Below are positions 35,293 to 44,062 of a stretch of 64,000 nt of DNA, piece by piece (the stretch's first letter is position 1; each line of letters opens with the position of its first letter). The notes beneath the pieces were generated by a model, which was not told where the DNA came from, ran no database searches, and saw nothing but the letters and a program-made list of their open reading frames with translations. The translations under genes were made by a program, and so were the position numbers. This stretch comes from Bacteroidales bacterium UBA5536 (lineage in GTDB: Bacteria; Bacteroidota; Bacteroidia; Bacteroidales; F082): positions 186,001 through 250,000 of the forward strand of contig DINQ01000010.1 of the NCBI GenBank assembly GCA_002426795.1, given 5' to 3'.

Positions 35293-36687
35293 TTATTGAC
35301 CTCCTTTGGGTCTGTTTCCTTTGCCGCCACCTCCACCGGCAGGACGTTTAAAACCATCTTTTCGGGGTCGGTCCTGTTGTGTTTTTTCGGTCTTTTCTAC
35401 AGGTGTTTCAGGCTGAGATTTTTTAAATGAGTCAACTACTTCTTTGGGAAGATAGCTAAACCGATAACTATCGCCATTTTCGGGTGGCGTAAGTTTGACC
35501 ATGTCGCCTTCTTCGAGGCCGGCTAGAATGATAATCTCATTTTCGTTCGCTTTGCCCGGGATGACCTGTTGCCGTTTTCCGTTTGTGAAAACATAGTGCA
35601 AGGTATCGAGGCTGTGCATGGCTTCCAGTGGCACAAATAGTGCATCTTCAATCTCATCTGTGATGATGATGTTTTTGGTTGTCATTGCCGGTCTGAGAAT
35701 GGAGTCATATTCGTTCACTTCTATTTTCACCTCGAATACTTTGGCATTGCTGTTACGCATCTGTTCGCCGATATTGGCCACCTCAAAAACTTCTCCTGTA
35801 AATTTCTTCTCAGGAAAAGCGTCCACACCAATTTCAACTTTCTGGCCGGTTTTAACTTTCGAGATGTCAATCTCATTGACGTAGGTTTTTGTGATCATTT
35901 CGCGCAGGTTGGGTAAGGTGGCGACTACATTTTCCCATGCGCTAATGGTCGCACCAACGCCACGTTTCTTGCCATCCCAGTCGCGCTGATAAACAACCAT
36001 TCCAGCCTTGGGTGCTTTGATGGTGAATTCGCGGCTCAATTCGATCAGTTTTTGGTATTCACTTTGTTTCTTACGCAGTGCAGTAGCAACTTCACTCATG
36101 TTGGCCACGGCTTTTTCGTATTTCAAGGAGTAATTTCTCTCGGCCTGATCGAATGAGCGTTGTGCCCTGTCGAGCTCAATCTGCACCTGACGTTGTGTTG
36201 CCGGTGGCTCATAAATAGACTGGTCCACTGCAATCTGTGCTTCTTCCATAGCATAGCGTAAGTTGACAAGTTCATTTCTGGCTGCGCGCAAATCCATGGT
36301 CGTATCGAGTTGCGTTTTGGTGAAATTGTTCTGGTATTGCTCAATGTCTATTTCCTGATCCTTCACCTTATTGGTAAGCTCGGTACGGTCCAATTGTGCC
36401 ACATAATCGCCAGAATCCACGATGGATCCATCTGGGATGATGTCATCAATTTTGAGCTGCCAGAGACGTGCTTCGCGTAATCCGGTAGGAGAGGGGCCGT
36501 AAATTTTTTCTGAACTTTTTGCCTCGAGTTCACCTGTGGTGGTCACGCTAATGACAAATAAACCCTTTTTAACGGGAGCTTCAATCACTACACCCTCATC
36601 CAATTTTGGTTTAGTGGCGTACCAAGTGACTAAAATCAACGCAATTAACACGCTGATGCTTAAATAAATTTTTTGTTTCGTTTTCAT
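35293..36687 (-). CDS. Periplasmic adaptor (HlyD/MacA-like membrane fusion protein)
   Basis: A 464-residue membrane fusion protein that links the permease to TolC. An N-terminal anchor (KIYLSISVLIALILVTWYA) is followed by a split biotinyl-lipoyl-like domain, a coiled-coil hairpin (about 100-215, rich in Glu, Gln, Arg and Leu), the second lipoyl half (FTIKAPKAGMVVYQRDWDG) and beta-barrel domains. The tail is a Lys/Gly/Pro-rich disordered stretch. The ATG at 36687 (MKTKQKIYL) is chosen; an in-frame ATG 12 bases earlier is also possible. It is 11 bases before the permease gene and 35 after moxR, so probably co-transcribed with both. Confidence 0.91.
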   Translation of the reverse strand: MKTKQKIYLSISVLIALILVTWYATKPKLDEGVVIEAPVKKGLFVISVTTTGELEAKSSEKIYGPSPTGLREARLWQLKIDDIIPDGSIVDSGDYVAQLDRTELTNKVKDQEIDIEQYQNNFTKTQLDTTMDLRAARNELVNLRYAMEEAQIAVDQSIYEPPATQRQVQIELDRAQRSFDQAERNYSLKYEKAVANMSEVATALRKKQSEYQKLIELSREFTIKAPKAGMVVYQRDWDGKKRGVGATISAWENVVATLPNLREMITKTYVNEIDISKVKTGQKVEIGVDAFPEKKFTGEVFEVANIGEQMRNSNAKVFEVKIEVNEYDSILRPAMTTKNIIITDEIEDALFVPLEAMHSLDTLHYVFTNGKRQQVIPGKANENEIIILAGLEEGDMVKLTPPENGDSYRFSYLPKEVVDSFKKSQPETPVEKTEKTQQDRPRKDGFKRPAGGGGGKGNRPKGGQ

Positions 36688-36722
36688 AGGCAGTCTCATA
36701 TTGTAGTGCCAAAACCGGCTGA

Positions 36723-37682
36723 CTACATCAATTTTTGAATGATATTTTCGATGCTGATATTTTCAGCTTCTGCAGTGTAATTGCGCACCAGACGATGTCG
36801 TAAAATGGGTAAGGCAACAGCCTGCACATCCTCGATATCTGGCGAATATTTTCCGTTGAGCAAGGCATTTGCTTTGGCTCCGATAATCAGGTATTGCGAT
36901 GCACGTGGTCCTGCACCCCAACTGATATATTTGTTGGTCCAATCATGTGCAGAAGGTGTGTTGGGTCGTGTTTTGGAAACCAGTCCAACAGCATATTCAT
37001 ATACATTGTCAGCAACAGGAACTCGCCTCACCAGCTGCTGAAAATAAGCAATTTCGTCTGCAGTCATGATGGTTTTTGGCTGTTCATCTTTTCCGGTTGT
37101 TGTGTTCTTAACAACCTCAATTTCTTCTTCGAAAGAAGGATAATCGAGCCAGAGATTAAACATGAAACGGTCAAGTTGGGCTTCAGGTAAAGGGTAAGTG
37201 CCTTCCTGCTCAATGGGGTTTTGAGTGGCCAGAACGAAAAATGGTTCGCTCAGCCGATGTGATTGTCCGGCTACGGTGATCATCTTTTCTTGCATGGCTT
37301 CGAGTAAGGCAGCCTGCGTTTTTGGTGGAGTTCGGTTGATTTCGTCAGCAAGAATGATATTGGCAAAAACAGGCCCTTTAATAAATTTGAAATGTCTGGT
37401 CTCATCCAATATCTCGGTACCAATAATATCTGAAGGCATCAAATCGGGCGTAAACTGGATTCGACTGAAGGAAAGCCCGAGCACTTTTCCAATGGTATTG
37501 ACCAGCAATGTCTTTGCCAGGCCCGGAACACCGACCAACAATACGTGTCCTTTGCTGAAAATAGCCAGTAAAGTGTCGTGCACAATATTTTCCTGGCCAA
37601 CAATCACTTTTCTGACTTCACTTTTAAGTAATTGGTATTTCTTAACAAGGGCGTCGGCTGCCTCTTTATCTGATGCGTACAT
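36723..37682 (-). CDS. MoxR family AAA+ ATPase
   Basis: A 319-residue MoxR-type ATPase with Walker A GVPGLAKT at 51-58 (Ala-Lys-Thr form typical of MoxR), Walker B ILADEINRTPPKTQAALLEAM and sensor region FVLATQNPIEQEGTYPLPEAQLDRF. MoxR ATPases act as chaperones for assembly or metal loading of partner complexes, usually with DUF58 and VWA proteins. None of those partners is next to it here: it sits between a periplasmic foldase and the efflux adaptor. The gene order suggests co-transcription (38 bases after the foldase gene), but a functional link to either neighbour is not shown. Confidence 0.95.
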   Translation of the reverse strand: MYASDKEAADALVKKYQLLKSEVRKVIVGQENIVHDTLLAIFSKGHVLLVGVPGLAKTLLVNTIGKVLGLSFSRIQFTPDLMPSDIIGTEILDETRHFKFIKGPVFANIILADEINRTPPKTQAALLEAMQEKMITVAGQSHRLSEPFFVLATQNPIEQEGTYPLPEAQLDRFMFNLWLDYPSFEEEIEVVKNTTTGKDEQPKTIMTADEIAYFQQLVRRVPVADNVYEYAVGLVSKTRPNTPSAHDWTNKYISWGAGPRASQYLIIGAKANALLNGKYSPDIEDVQAVALPILRHRLVRNYTAEAENISIENIIQKLM

Positions 37683-37720
37683 ATTTTTTTTAGTTTGTTA
37701 CAAATGATTGGTTACCTGCA

Positions 37721-39073
37721 TTATTCACCTTTCCAGCTGAATTTAAACGGGCAGGTTTCGTAGTTGCTGTTGATGCGTACGTATGCTTTTTGCGATTTGT
37801 TTCTGATCCAGTTATCCACCGCGTCTTGTTTCTTTTTTTGTAAGGCCCACGACTGAATGCGGTTGTAGTCGTCTTTGAGGTTGGCTTTGTGTGGAGTGGT
37901 TTTTTTCTTGAGCATCAATAGCCGGTAGGCATCTTTCCCGTCTTCCGTTTTCATAGGAACAGGGTCGCTCAACTCTCCCACACTGAGTTTGTCAACCACA
38001 AATGAAACCTGTGGATCAAGGTCATCCGCTTCGAAAAGTGAACCACCAGAGTAAGGATTCAACAGCAAACCACCATTTGATTTATTCGGGTCGTCACTAA
38101 ACTTCTCCACGGCAGCTTCAAAAGTCATGCTGTCAGATCTGATCAGTCCGGCGATCGAATCGAGCTCCAGACGCGCTTTTTCGAGGGCTTCGGGAGATAC
38201 TTTTGCCATCAGCAGGATGTGTCTTACATTCACATAATCGCCACGACGCTCGATCAGCTGCAGGATGTGAAAGCCAGCTTCTGTTTCGACCACGTCGGAA
38301 ACCTCACCTTCTTTCAGTTTGAATGCAACAGCTTCAAATTCTGGATACAGCTCGCCACGACCATACAAGCCCAGCTCGCCGCCTTTGCGTGCTGATCCAG
38401 GATCTTCTGAATACAAAACGGCAAGGGTCGAAAAGCGTTCGCCATTGAGGATGCGTTTTCGAAGTTCGTAAAGCCGTTCCTTTACGCGCAATTTTTCATC
38501 GATACTGATGGGAGGATTTTTTACGATCTGTGCGATTTCATATTCTGTATTCACCATTGGAATACTGTCTTTTGGAAGATTCTTGAAGAAACTCTTTATT
38601 TCGGAGGGCGTAACTTCTATTTTCGACATGATACCATTTTGCACTTCCTGCACCAGCATTTGGTCTTTGACCAGACGACGCAATTCGTTTTTGATCTCAG
38701 TGATGGTTTTGTTGTAATAGGCTTCAAGCTTTTCCTGCGAACCCAGTTCGCTGATGAAATAGCGCAGCCTGCGTTCCATTTCCTGGTTTACCTGTTCGTC
38801 GGTGACGGTAACACTATCAACTTCTGCCTGATTAAGCAGTAGTTTTTGAAACAACAAGTCTTCTAAAATCTGGCAACGGATAGTTTCGGCACTTCCGCTG
38901 ATACCGCGCTGCAACCGATACTGAATATATTGATTTTCGATGTCAGACTGCAAAATGACATTCTTGCCAACAACCGCTACAACCTGATCGATCACTTGTG
39001 GTTCCTGCGAAAAAACAGGCTGGAACAGCAGAAAAGTGCCGAGCAGACTGAGGAGGAGATTTTTATAATTCAT
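37721..39073 (-). CDS. Periplasmic peptidyl-prolyl isomerase, SurA-like
   Basis: A 450-residue SurA-type foldase. A signal peptide (MNYKNLLLSLLGTFLLFQPVFSQ) precedes the N-terminal chaperone domain (QVVAVVGKNVILQSDIENQ). Two parvulin domains follow: the first, about 170-270, contains EYEIAQIVKNPP and FEAVAFKLKEGEVSDVV; the second, about 270-375, contains YVNVRHILLMAKVSPEALEK. A C-terminal helix completes the chaperone module. SurA escorts unfolded outer-membrane proteins across the periplasm. It is the third of three foldase-type genes in a row, followed by moxR. Confidence 0.92.
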   Translation of the reverse strand: MNYKNLLLSLLGTFLLFQPVFSQEPQVIDQVVAVVGKNVILQSDIENQYIQYRLQRGISGSAETIRCQILEDLLFQKLLLNQAEVDSVTVTDEQVNQEMERRLRYFISELGSQEKLEAYYNKTITEIKNELRRLVKDQMLVQEVQNGIMSKIEVTPSEIKSFFKNLPKDSIPMVNTEYEIAQIVKNPPISIDEKLRVKERLYELRKRILNGERFSTLAVLYSEDPGSARKGGELGLYGRGELYPEFEAVAFKLKEGEVSDVVETEAGFHILQLIERRGDYVNVRHILLMAKVSPEALEKARLELDSIAGLIRSDSMTFEAAVEKFSDDPNKSNGGLLLNPYSGGSLFEADDLDPQVSFVVDKLSVGELSDPVPMKTEDGKDAYRLLMLKKKTTPHKANLKDDYNRIQSWALQKKKQDAVDNWIRNKSQKAYVRINSNYETCPFKFSWKGE

Positions 39074-39135
39074 GAGTTTTTATGCTTTTTTTTCTGGTAG
39101 TTAACTACAAATATCGCACCTTTTCTTTGTTGAAA

Positions 39136-39993
39136 TCAGGATGCTGATGGAGAATATATTTCAAATGCGTTATCGCGCACCGCTTTTTCATAAAGATTAT
39201 CGTGCATTTTGCGGAGCAATTCCTGTTTTCGTTTGTTGAGGATGATATTTTTAATGTTGTCGTGTTCAATTTCCATGGGCGATTCGCTTTCTTTGATTCT
39301 GAAATCGATAAATCGAACCATATAGGTAAATGGGTCGTCGTCAAGTTCAACGAATCGGTTATTGCGCAAAAAAACTTCCTGGTTATAAGTCTCAATTGGG
39401 ATGTTTGCCACCAGGTCATCAAACCGGATCCAGCTTTCAGAATCGTTAAAGTAATTCAGGGCATATCTTCCTGCACGGGCATCCAATGAATCCACAAGAA
39501 GGGTGTCGGGATTGCGCATCAGTTTTCTGAAGAGATCTTTCTTTTTGAAGTCGAAAGGAAGTACCACGTAAGCTACTTTAACAATATTGTAGCGCAGCTC
39601 AAAGTTTTTCTTATTGGCTTCGTAATAAGCGCTGATTTCTTCTTCCGAAACGGTCGTATCCAGTTTTTGTTTGATCAGTTCAGTCTCGTAGGTGTAGATA
39701 ATGAGTGAGTTACGATAATCTTCGAGTTTTTTCCTGAAGTCTGTTTGCTCAGAAGTCAGATTTTTCTCTGCCTGTCTGATCAACAGCTGTTTTCGCACCC
39801 AATTATCGATAAAACTATTTACAAGCTGTATGCTATCCTGCTTAGCTGTCCCAGGGCTCACTACTCCAACAAGGTCTGATTCATAAAGGTAGTTCCCCTG
39901 CACTTTGGCCACAACTTCACCTTTGTTGGGATCGGCAACTGGACCACATGCATTTATTGAAAAAAGGATAAGCAAGACAGAGAAAATGCGCAT
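39136..39993 (-). CDS. SurA-like lipoprotein, probably without parvulin domain
   Basis: A 285-residue lipoprotein (signal sequence MRIFSVLLILFSINAC, lipidated Cys16). The N-terminal part resembles the SurA/PpiC chaperone module, with the motif EVVAKVQGNYLYESDL and a long helical stretch (about 50-130). A helix-rich middle and C-terminus follow, and I see no convincing parvulin active-site motif. It is likely a membrane-anchored partner of the two neighbouring foldases. It lies 6 bases after the 670-residue PpiC-type gene and 62 before the SurA-like gene. Function is inferred from position and architecture. Confidence 0.75.
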   Translation of the reverse strand: MRIFSVLLILFSINACGPVADPNKGEVVAKVQGNYLYESDLVGVVSPGTAKQDSIQLVNSFIDNWVRKQLLIRQAEKNLTSEQTDFRKKLEDYRNSLIIYTYETELIKQKLDTTVSEEEISAYYEANKKNFELRYNIVKVAYVVLPFDFKKKDLFRKLMRNPDTLLVDSLDARAGRYALNYFNDSESWIRFDDLVANIPIETYNQEVFLRNNRFVELDDDPFTYMVRFIDFRIKESESPMEIEHDNIKNIILNKRKQELLRKMHDNLYEKAVRDNAFEIYSPSAS

Positions 39994-39999
39994 ATGAGC

Positions 40000-42012
40000 T
40001 TAGTATGAAGCTTTTACTTTTTCGAAAACAGCAGTATTTACAACGACCGGATATTTTTTTCTGAGTTCGCTCACCCACTGTTTTTCCAGATAATTCTGAT
40101 AATCTGAAGTGATCAGACCTCTGGCCTTATCCAGTTTTTTGGGTTCGGGCTCAACAGTTCGAAGTACGTTTACAAACACGGTGTTTTTGTCGACATTCGA
40201 TTTCAAAGGCCCAGATAAACCAAGTTTCCAGTCGGTCATGTCAACGTATTTGTTGTCGCCTTTTTCGAACATTCCTCTGCGGATTTGAACCGAGCGAATA
40301 GTGTCTCGCTTGATCAATTCGGCGACTTTCATATCGTCCTGTGTTTCGGCAAGAATTTTCTCAAAACGTGGCACATCATCTTGCTTGGTTACAGTGAATA
40401 TGATGGCTTCAACGCGCTCTTTCCACATGTAGTTGTTTTTGTTTTGCTCATGGAACTGGGCCAAGCCAGCGCTGTCTTTAACGGCCTTTGACCAAACTTG
40501 TTTGTCCATCAGGTCAAATAGAAGGATGCCATCACGATATTCCTTCATCAAGCGAGCAAATTCAGGATATTTTGTTTCGAGGATACTGTCTTCGTAGTCG
40601 AGAGAACTCTGTTTCAGGAAATCTTTATAAAGCTTATAAGCATAAGCTGCGGCATCGTTGCTCTCCTGTTTGGTGATTTTTGTTTTGATATAAGCATTAA
40701 AATCGCCGACAGTGTATACTTTTTTACCAAGTTTGAAAAGAGGATTTGTGACCGCCTGTGTTGCATTTGGCTCGTAAATTCCTCTGGTAAAGTTGCTGTC
40801 GAGACTGGCAACAAAAGCGGTGAGGTTTTTGTCGTAAGACTTAAGTTTCGCATCTTTTTGAATCTGATTCAGAACAACTTCTTCGCTCTTGTTGGCTCTG
40901 CTGTCTTTGGCGAGTCTTTCTTTCAGCTTTGTCTTTTCTTCATCAAATGTGCCTGGTTTTTCGGTTCCCAAAAATTTGATGATGTGAAATCCATACATCG
41001 TTCGGATGGGTTCTGAGATTTGGCCCACTTCCATTTTTTTAATGTTTTCAACAAACTCAGGAACAATGCGATTGACTGTAAATTTACTCAGTTTACCATC
41101 GCGTTGGGCTGATCCACGGTCTTCTGAATAAGCTTTGACAGCTTCTTCAAACGACATGCCGTTTTGGATTTCCTGATAGATTTTGTTGATTTTTTCTTGT
41201 TTTTCCGCAATTTCTTCCGGTGTTGCATCAGGTTTTACACTCACGTAGATATGAGCCACTTCCATAGTTCCAATAGCCGGACTGCGCTCTTTCACTTTGA
41301 TGAGGTGGTAGCCAAAATCGCTGCGTATTGGCATTGAAATTTCGCCAACCGGGGTGTTGTAAGCGCCATTTTCGAAAGGATAAACCATGTCGAAAACAGA
41401 AAAATAACCCAGATCGCCCTTGTTTCCCTGACGGAAGGCTTGTTTACCTGGTATTTCCTCGCGATCTCGTGCTGAAGGGTCGTCGGATAATTCTGCTGCC
41501 ACAGTACCAAAGTCTTCACCTGCCAAAATCCTGTTTCTTGCCGCAATGGCTTTTTCATAGGCTGCCAATGTATCTTTGGGTGAGGCATCCTTATCTACTT
41601 TGATCAGGATGTGGCTGGCTCTCACATCGGAGAGTTTGCGGTTGTAAGCTTCTTCAAGAAGCTCTTCGCTAACTTTTTCATTGGTGAAATAAGGCTTGGC
41701 AAGTTGCTTTCTATATCCGGCTAGCTCTTTGATAAAGCTTGAAGCGGTATCCATTTTGAGGTTTTCGGCCTCTTTTACTTTCAGCCTGAAATTGATATAC
41801 AGGTCGAGGTATTCGTCCAGCGACTTTTTGTCAATCATTTGGTTATCAACATTGTTTTTGTTGTAAACCTCCATGAACTCTTTCACCGTAACATCATCTC
41901 CGGCAATGTTCATCAATACTTTTTTGTCAAGTTTGTTTTGAGCTTGCATGATAAAAGCGGGTACAAAAAGTAGTACCAGCAACACCATCTTGATTCTGTT
42001 CATTTTTGTCAT
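40000..42012 (-). CDS. Peptidyl-prolyl isomerase with two parvulin domains (PpiC/PpiD-like)
   Basis: A 670-residue periplasmic foldase. A signal peptide (MNRIKMVLLVLLFVPAFIMQAQ) is followed by a SurA_N-like region and two tandem rotamase domains. The first runs about 130-240 (VRASHILIKVDKDASPKD ... FGYHLIKVKERS) and the second about 240-350 (MEVAHIYVSVKPDATPEE ... YGFHIIKFLG). A long helical C-terminal region of about 300 residues follows, with no known domain recognised. It starts a set of three foldase-like genes downstream of guaB. The start may be ATG 42012 or the in-frame ATG at 42003. It probably helps fold outer-membrane proteins. Confidence 0.9.
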   Translation of the reverse strand: MTKMNRIKMVLLVLLFVPAFIMQAQNKLDKKVLMNIAGDDVTVKEFMEVYNKNNVDNQMIDKKSLDEYLDLYINFRLKVKEAENLKMDTASSFIKELAGYRKQLAKPYFTNEKVSEELLEEAYNRKLSDVRASHILIKVDKDASPKDTLAAYEKAIAARNRILAGEDFGTVAAELSDDPSARDREEIPGKQAFRQGNKGDLGYFSVFDMVYPFENGAYNTPVGEISMPIRSDFGYHLIKVKERSPAIGTMEVAHIYVSVKPDATPEEIAEKQEKINKIYQEIQNGMSFEEAVKAYSEDRGSAQRDGKLSKFTVNRIVPEFVENIKKMEVGQISEPIRTMYGFHIIKFLGTEKPGTFDEEKTKLKERLAKDSRANKSEEVVLNQIQKDAKLKSYDKNLTAFVASLDSNFTRGIYEPNATQAVTNPLFKLGKKVYTVGDFNAYIKTKITKQESNDAAAYAYKLYKDFLKQSSLDYEDSILETKYPEFARLMKEYRDGILLFDLMDKQVWSKAVKDSAGLAQFHEQNKNNYMWKERVEAIIFTVTKQDDVPRFEKILAETQDDMKVAELIKRDTIRSVQIRRGMFEKGDNKYVDMTDWKLGLSGPLKSNVDKNTVFVNVLRTVEPEPKKLDKARGLITSDYQNYLEKQWVSELRKKYPVVVNTAVFEKVKASY

Positions 42013-42090
42013 GACTTGTTATTTCGAAATAGATTGAAATTTTAGATACATCAGTAACGGTAAATCCGTCAGAATATTAGCATTCAGCCT

Positions 42091-43566
42091 TTAGTTTTTT
42101 CTGCTGTAATTTGGTGCTTCCCGTGTGATCGTTATATCGTGTGGGTGACTTTCGTGCACGCCAGCGGCTGTGATTTTGGTGAACTTGGCCTTTTGCAGAT
42201 CTGTTATTGTTGCTGAACCGGTGTAACCCATTCCGGCACGTAAGCCACCAACTAGTTGATGAATCACTTCGGAAAGCGTTCCTTTAAATGGAACACGACC
42301 TACAATGCCTTCAGGTACCAGTTTCTTCACATCATCTTCAGCATCCTGGAAATAGCGGTCTTTCGAACCTTCCTGCATAGCTTCGATGGAACCCATGCCT
42401 CGATAGGTCTTGTATTTACGGCCTTCATAAATAATGGTTTCGCCTGGTGATTCATCCACGCCTGCGAACAAGGAACCAGCCATGATACTGTGAGCGCCGG
42501 CAGCAAGGGCCTTGACAATATCGCCAGTGAATCGGATGCCTCCGTCGGCAATCACGGGAACACCGCTGCCGCGAAGGGCTTTTGCCACGTCGTAAACAGC
42601 AGTCAATTGTGGAACACCAACACCGGCAATTACACGTGTAGTACAGATAGAACCTGGGCCAATTCCCACCTTGATTCCATCGGCACCGGCTGCGAGTAAA
42701 TCTCTGGCTGCTGCTGCTGTAGCAATGTTTCCTATAACGAGGTCAATATTCGGATGAGCCTGTTTTACTTTTTTAGCTGTTTCAATAACGCCAAAAGAGT
42801 GCCCGTGTGCCGTATCAACCACAATCGCATCCACTCCTGCATCCACCAGTGCAGCAACCCTTTCGAGGGTGTTGGAGGCAATACCCACCGCAGCTGCCAC
42901 ACGCAACCTGCCTCTTTCGTCTTTGCAGGCATTTGGTCGTGCTTTAATTTTGATGATGTCTTTGTAAGTGATCAAGCCTATCAAGCGGTAATTTTTATCG
43001 ACAACAGGCAACTTTTCGATACGATGCTCCTGCAGGATATCAGCTGCCTTCTCGAAATCAGTAAATTCTGTTGTTGTGATTAGATTTTCCTTGGTCATTA
43101 CCTCATAAACGGGCCGATGAATGTTGCGTTCAAAGCGCAAATCACGGTTAGTCACAATCCCTACCAGTCGGTTTTCGCTGTCAACAACCGGAATGCCACC
43201 AATATGGTACTCTTCCATTATTTTCAAGGCGTCCAAAACCTTTGCGTTGTCGCGCATCGTGATCGGGTCGATGATCATACCGTTTTCAGCACGTTTTACT
43301 TTGCGAACCTCAGCGGCTTGTTTTTCGATGGTCATATTTTTATGGATCACACCGATTCCACCTTCCTGAGCCATGGCGATGGCCATAATAGATTCCGTTA
43401 CTGTGTCCATTGCGGCTGAAACAATCGGAATTTTAAGTTGGATATTTCTCGAAAAAAGCGTGCTCAGGTTTGCTTCGCGTGGCAAAATATTGCTGTAGGC
43501 AGGCAACAGCAAAACATCGTCGTAAGTTAAACCTTCTCCGACGAACTTTTCAGAATCAAACGACAT
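42091..43566 (-). CDS. guaB: IMP dehydrogenase
   Basis: A 491-residue enzyme that oxidises IMP to XMP with NAD, the committed step of GTP synthesis. The TIM barrel has the catalytic Cys308 in GIGPGSICTTR, the IMP-binding IADGGIRFTGDI and the GMGSIEAMQEGSKDRYF flap region. Two CBS domains (about 95-205) are inserted and may sense adenine and guanine nucleotides. The N-terminus (GLTYDDVLLLPAYS) is typical, and a TACATTTG box 26 bases upstream supports the start. The foldase gene lies 78 bases downstream on the same strand with no clear terminator between, so read-through is possible. Confidence 0.98.
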   Translation of the reverse strand: MSFDSEKFVGEGLTYDDVLLLPAYSNILPREANLSTLFSRNIQLKIPIVSAAMDTVTESIMAIAMAQEGGIGVIHKNMTIEKQAAEVRKVKRAENGMIIDPITMRDNAKVLDALKIMEEYHIGGIPVVDSENRLVGIVTNRDLRFERNIHRPVYEVMTKENLITTTEFTDFEKAADILQEHRIEKLPVVDKNYRLIGLITYKDIIKIKARPNACKDERGRLRVAAAVGIASNTLERVAALVDAGVDAIVVDTAHGHSFGVIETAKKVKQAHPNIDLVIGNIATAAAARDLLAAGADGIKVGIGPGSICTTRVIAGVGVPQLTAVYDVAKALRGSGVPVIADGGIRFTGDIVKALAAGAHSIMAGSLFAGVDESPGETIIYEGRKYKTYRGMGSIEAMQEGSKDRYFQDAEDDVKKLVPEGIVGRVPFKGTLSEVIHQLVGGLRAGMGYTGSATITDLQKAKFTKITAAGVHESHPHDITITREAPNYSRKN

Positions 43567-44062
43567 GGTAATGCGGGTTTTTATGGTGGTGCAAATGTAT
43601 TAAAAAACGCGATTGAAACCGTCAATCAGCAATATTGGTTAATTTGAAACCAACAATTTGCCTCTTTCATGAAATGCAATTTGAGACGAGGGAAACAAGG
43701 TAATTGTTAAAAGTTTAAAACGTCCTGAATAACAATTTGTTAATGTGTAAAAATCTGCTTTGTTTTTTATAACTTTTAGCAGCACTTTTGCTCTTTCAAT
43801 TCTATTTGGACGAAAATGCAGAATGATGTACCCGTACTTTTAACAATTTTTAAGAGCGCTTTTTAGCGAATGCATTTGCTTTCACCTTGGCATATAGTTG
43901 TTTGAAGTCTTTGTTTTCAGCAAGAATGGTTGAATCCAATCCTGTGCAAACAAATGTTATACATCGACTGATCTAAGTGTATGGAGGTCAGTCTGATCAC
44001 GGAAAAACTCTAATGAAGTCAGTTAATATCAGAAATCAACAAATAGTCTGAAGTACTTATGA
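43567..44062. other. Intergenic region upstream of guaB with a short remnant-like frame
   Basis: About 500 bases without a confident gene. The right part carries, on the minus strand, a 41-codon open frame (43850-43972) with no ATG or GTG but good coding character, ending NAFAKKRS. A TTG at 43937-43939 would give 29 residues. It may be the decayed end of a lost gene. Apart from the guaB promoter nothing else was identified. Confidence 0.4.
43592..43599 (-). promoter_or_regulatory. guaB promoter -7 box (TACATTTG)
   Basis: TACATTTG on the minus strand fits TAnnTTTG. It lies 25 bases before the guaB ATG, so the leader is about 20 nucleotides. Confidence 0.6.

Noticed and set aside
36723..37682. 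MoxR as the missing ATPase of the export set
   Set aside because: MoxR is an AAA+ protein without ABC signature (no LSGGQ-like motif), so it cannot serve as the nucleotide-binding subunit of a MacB-type permease.
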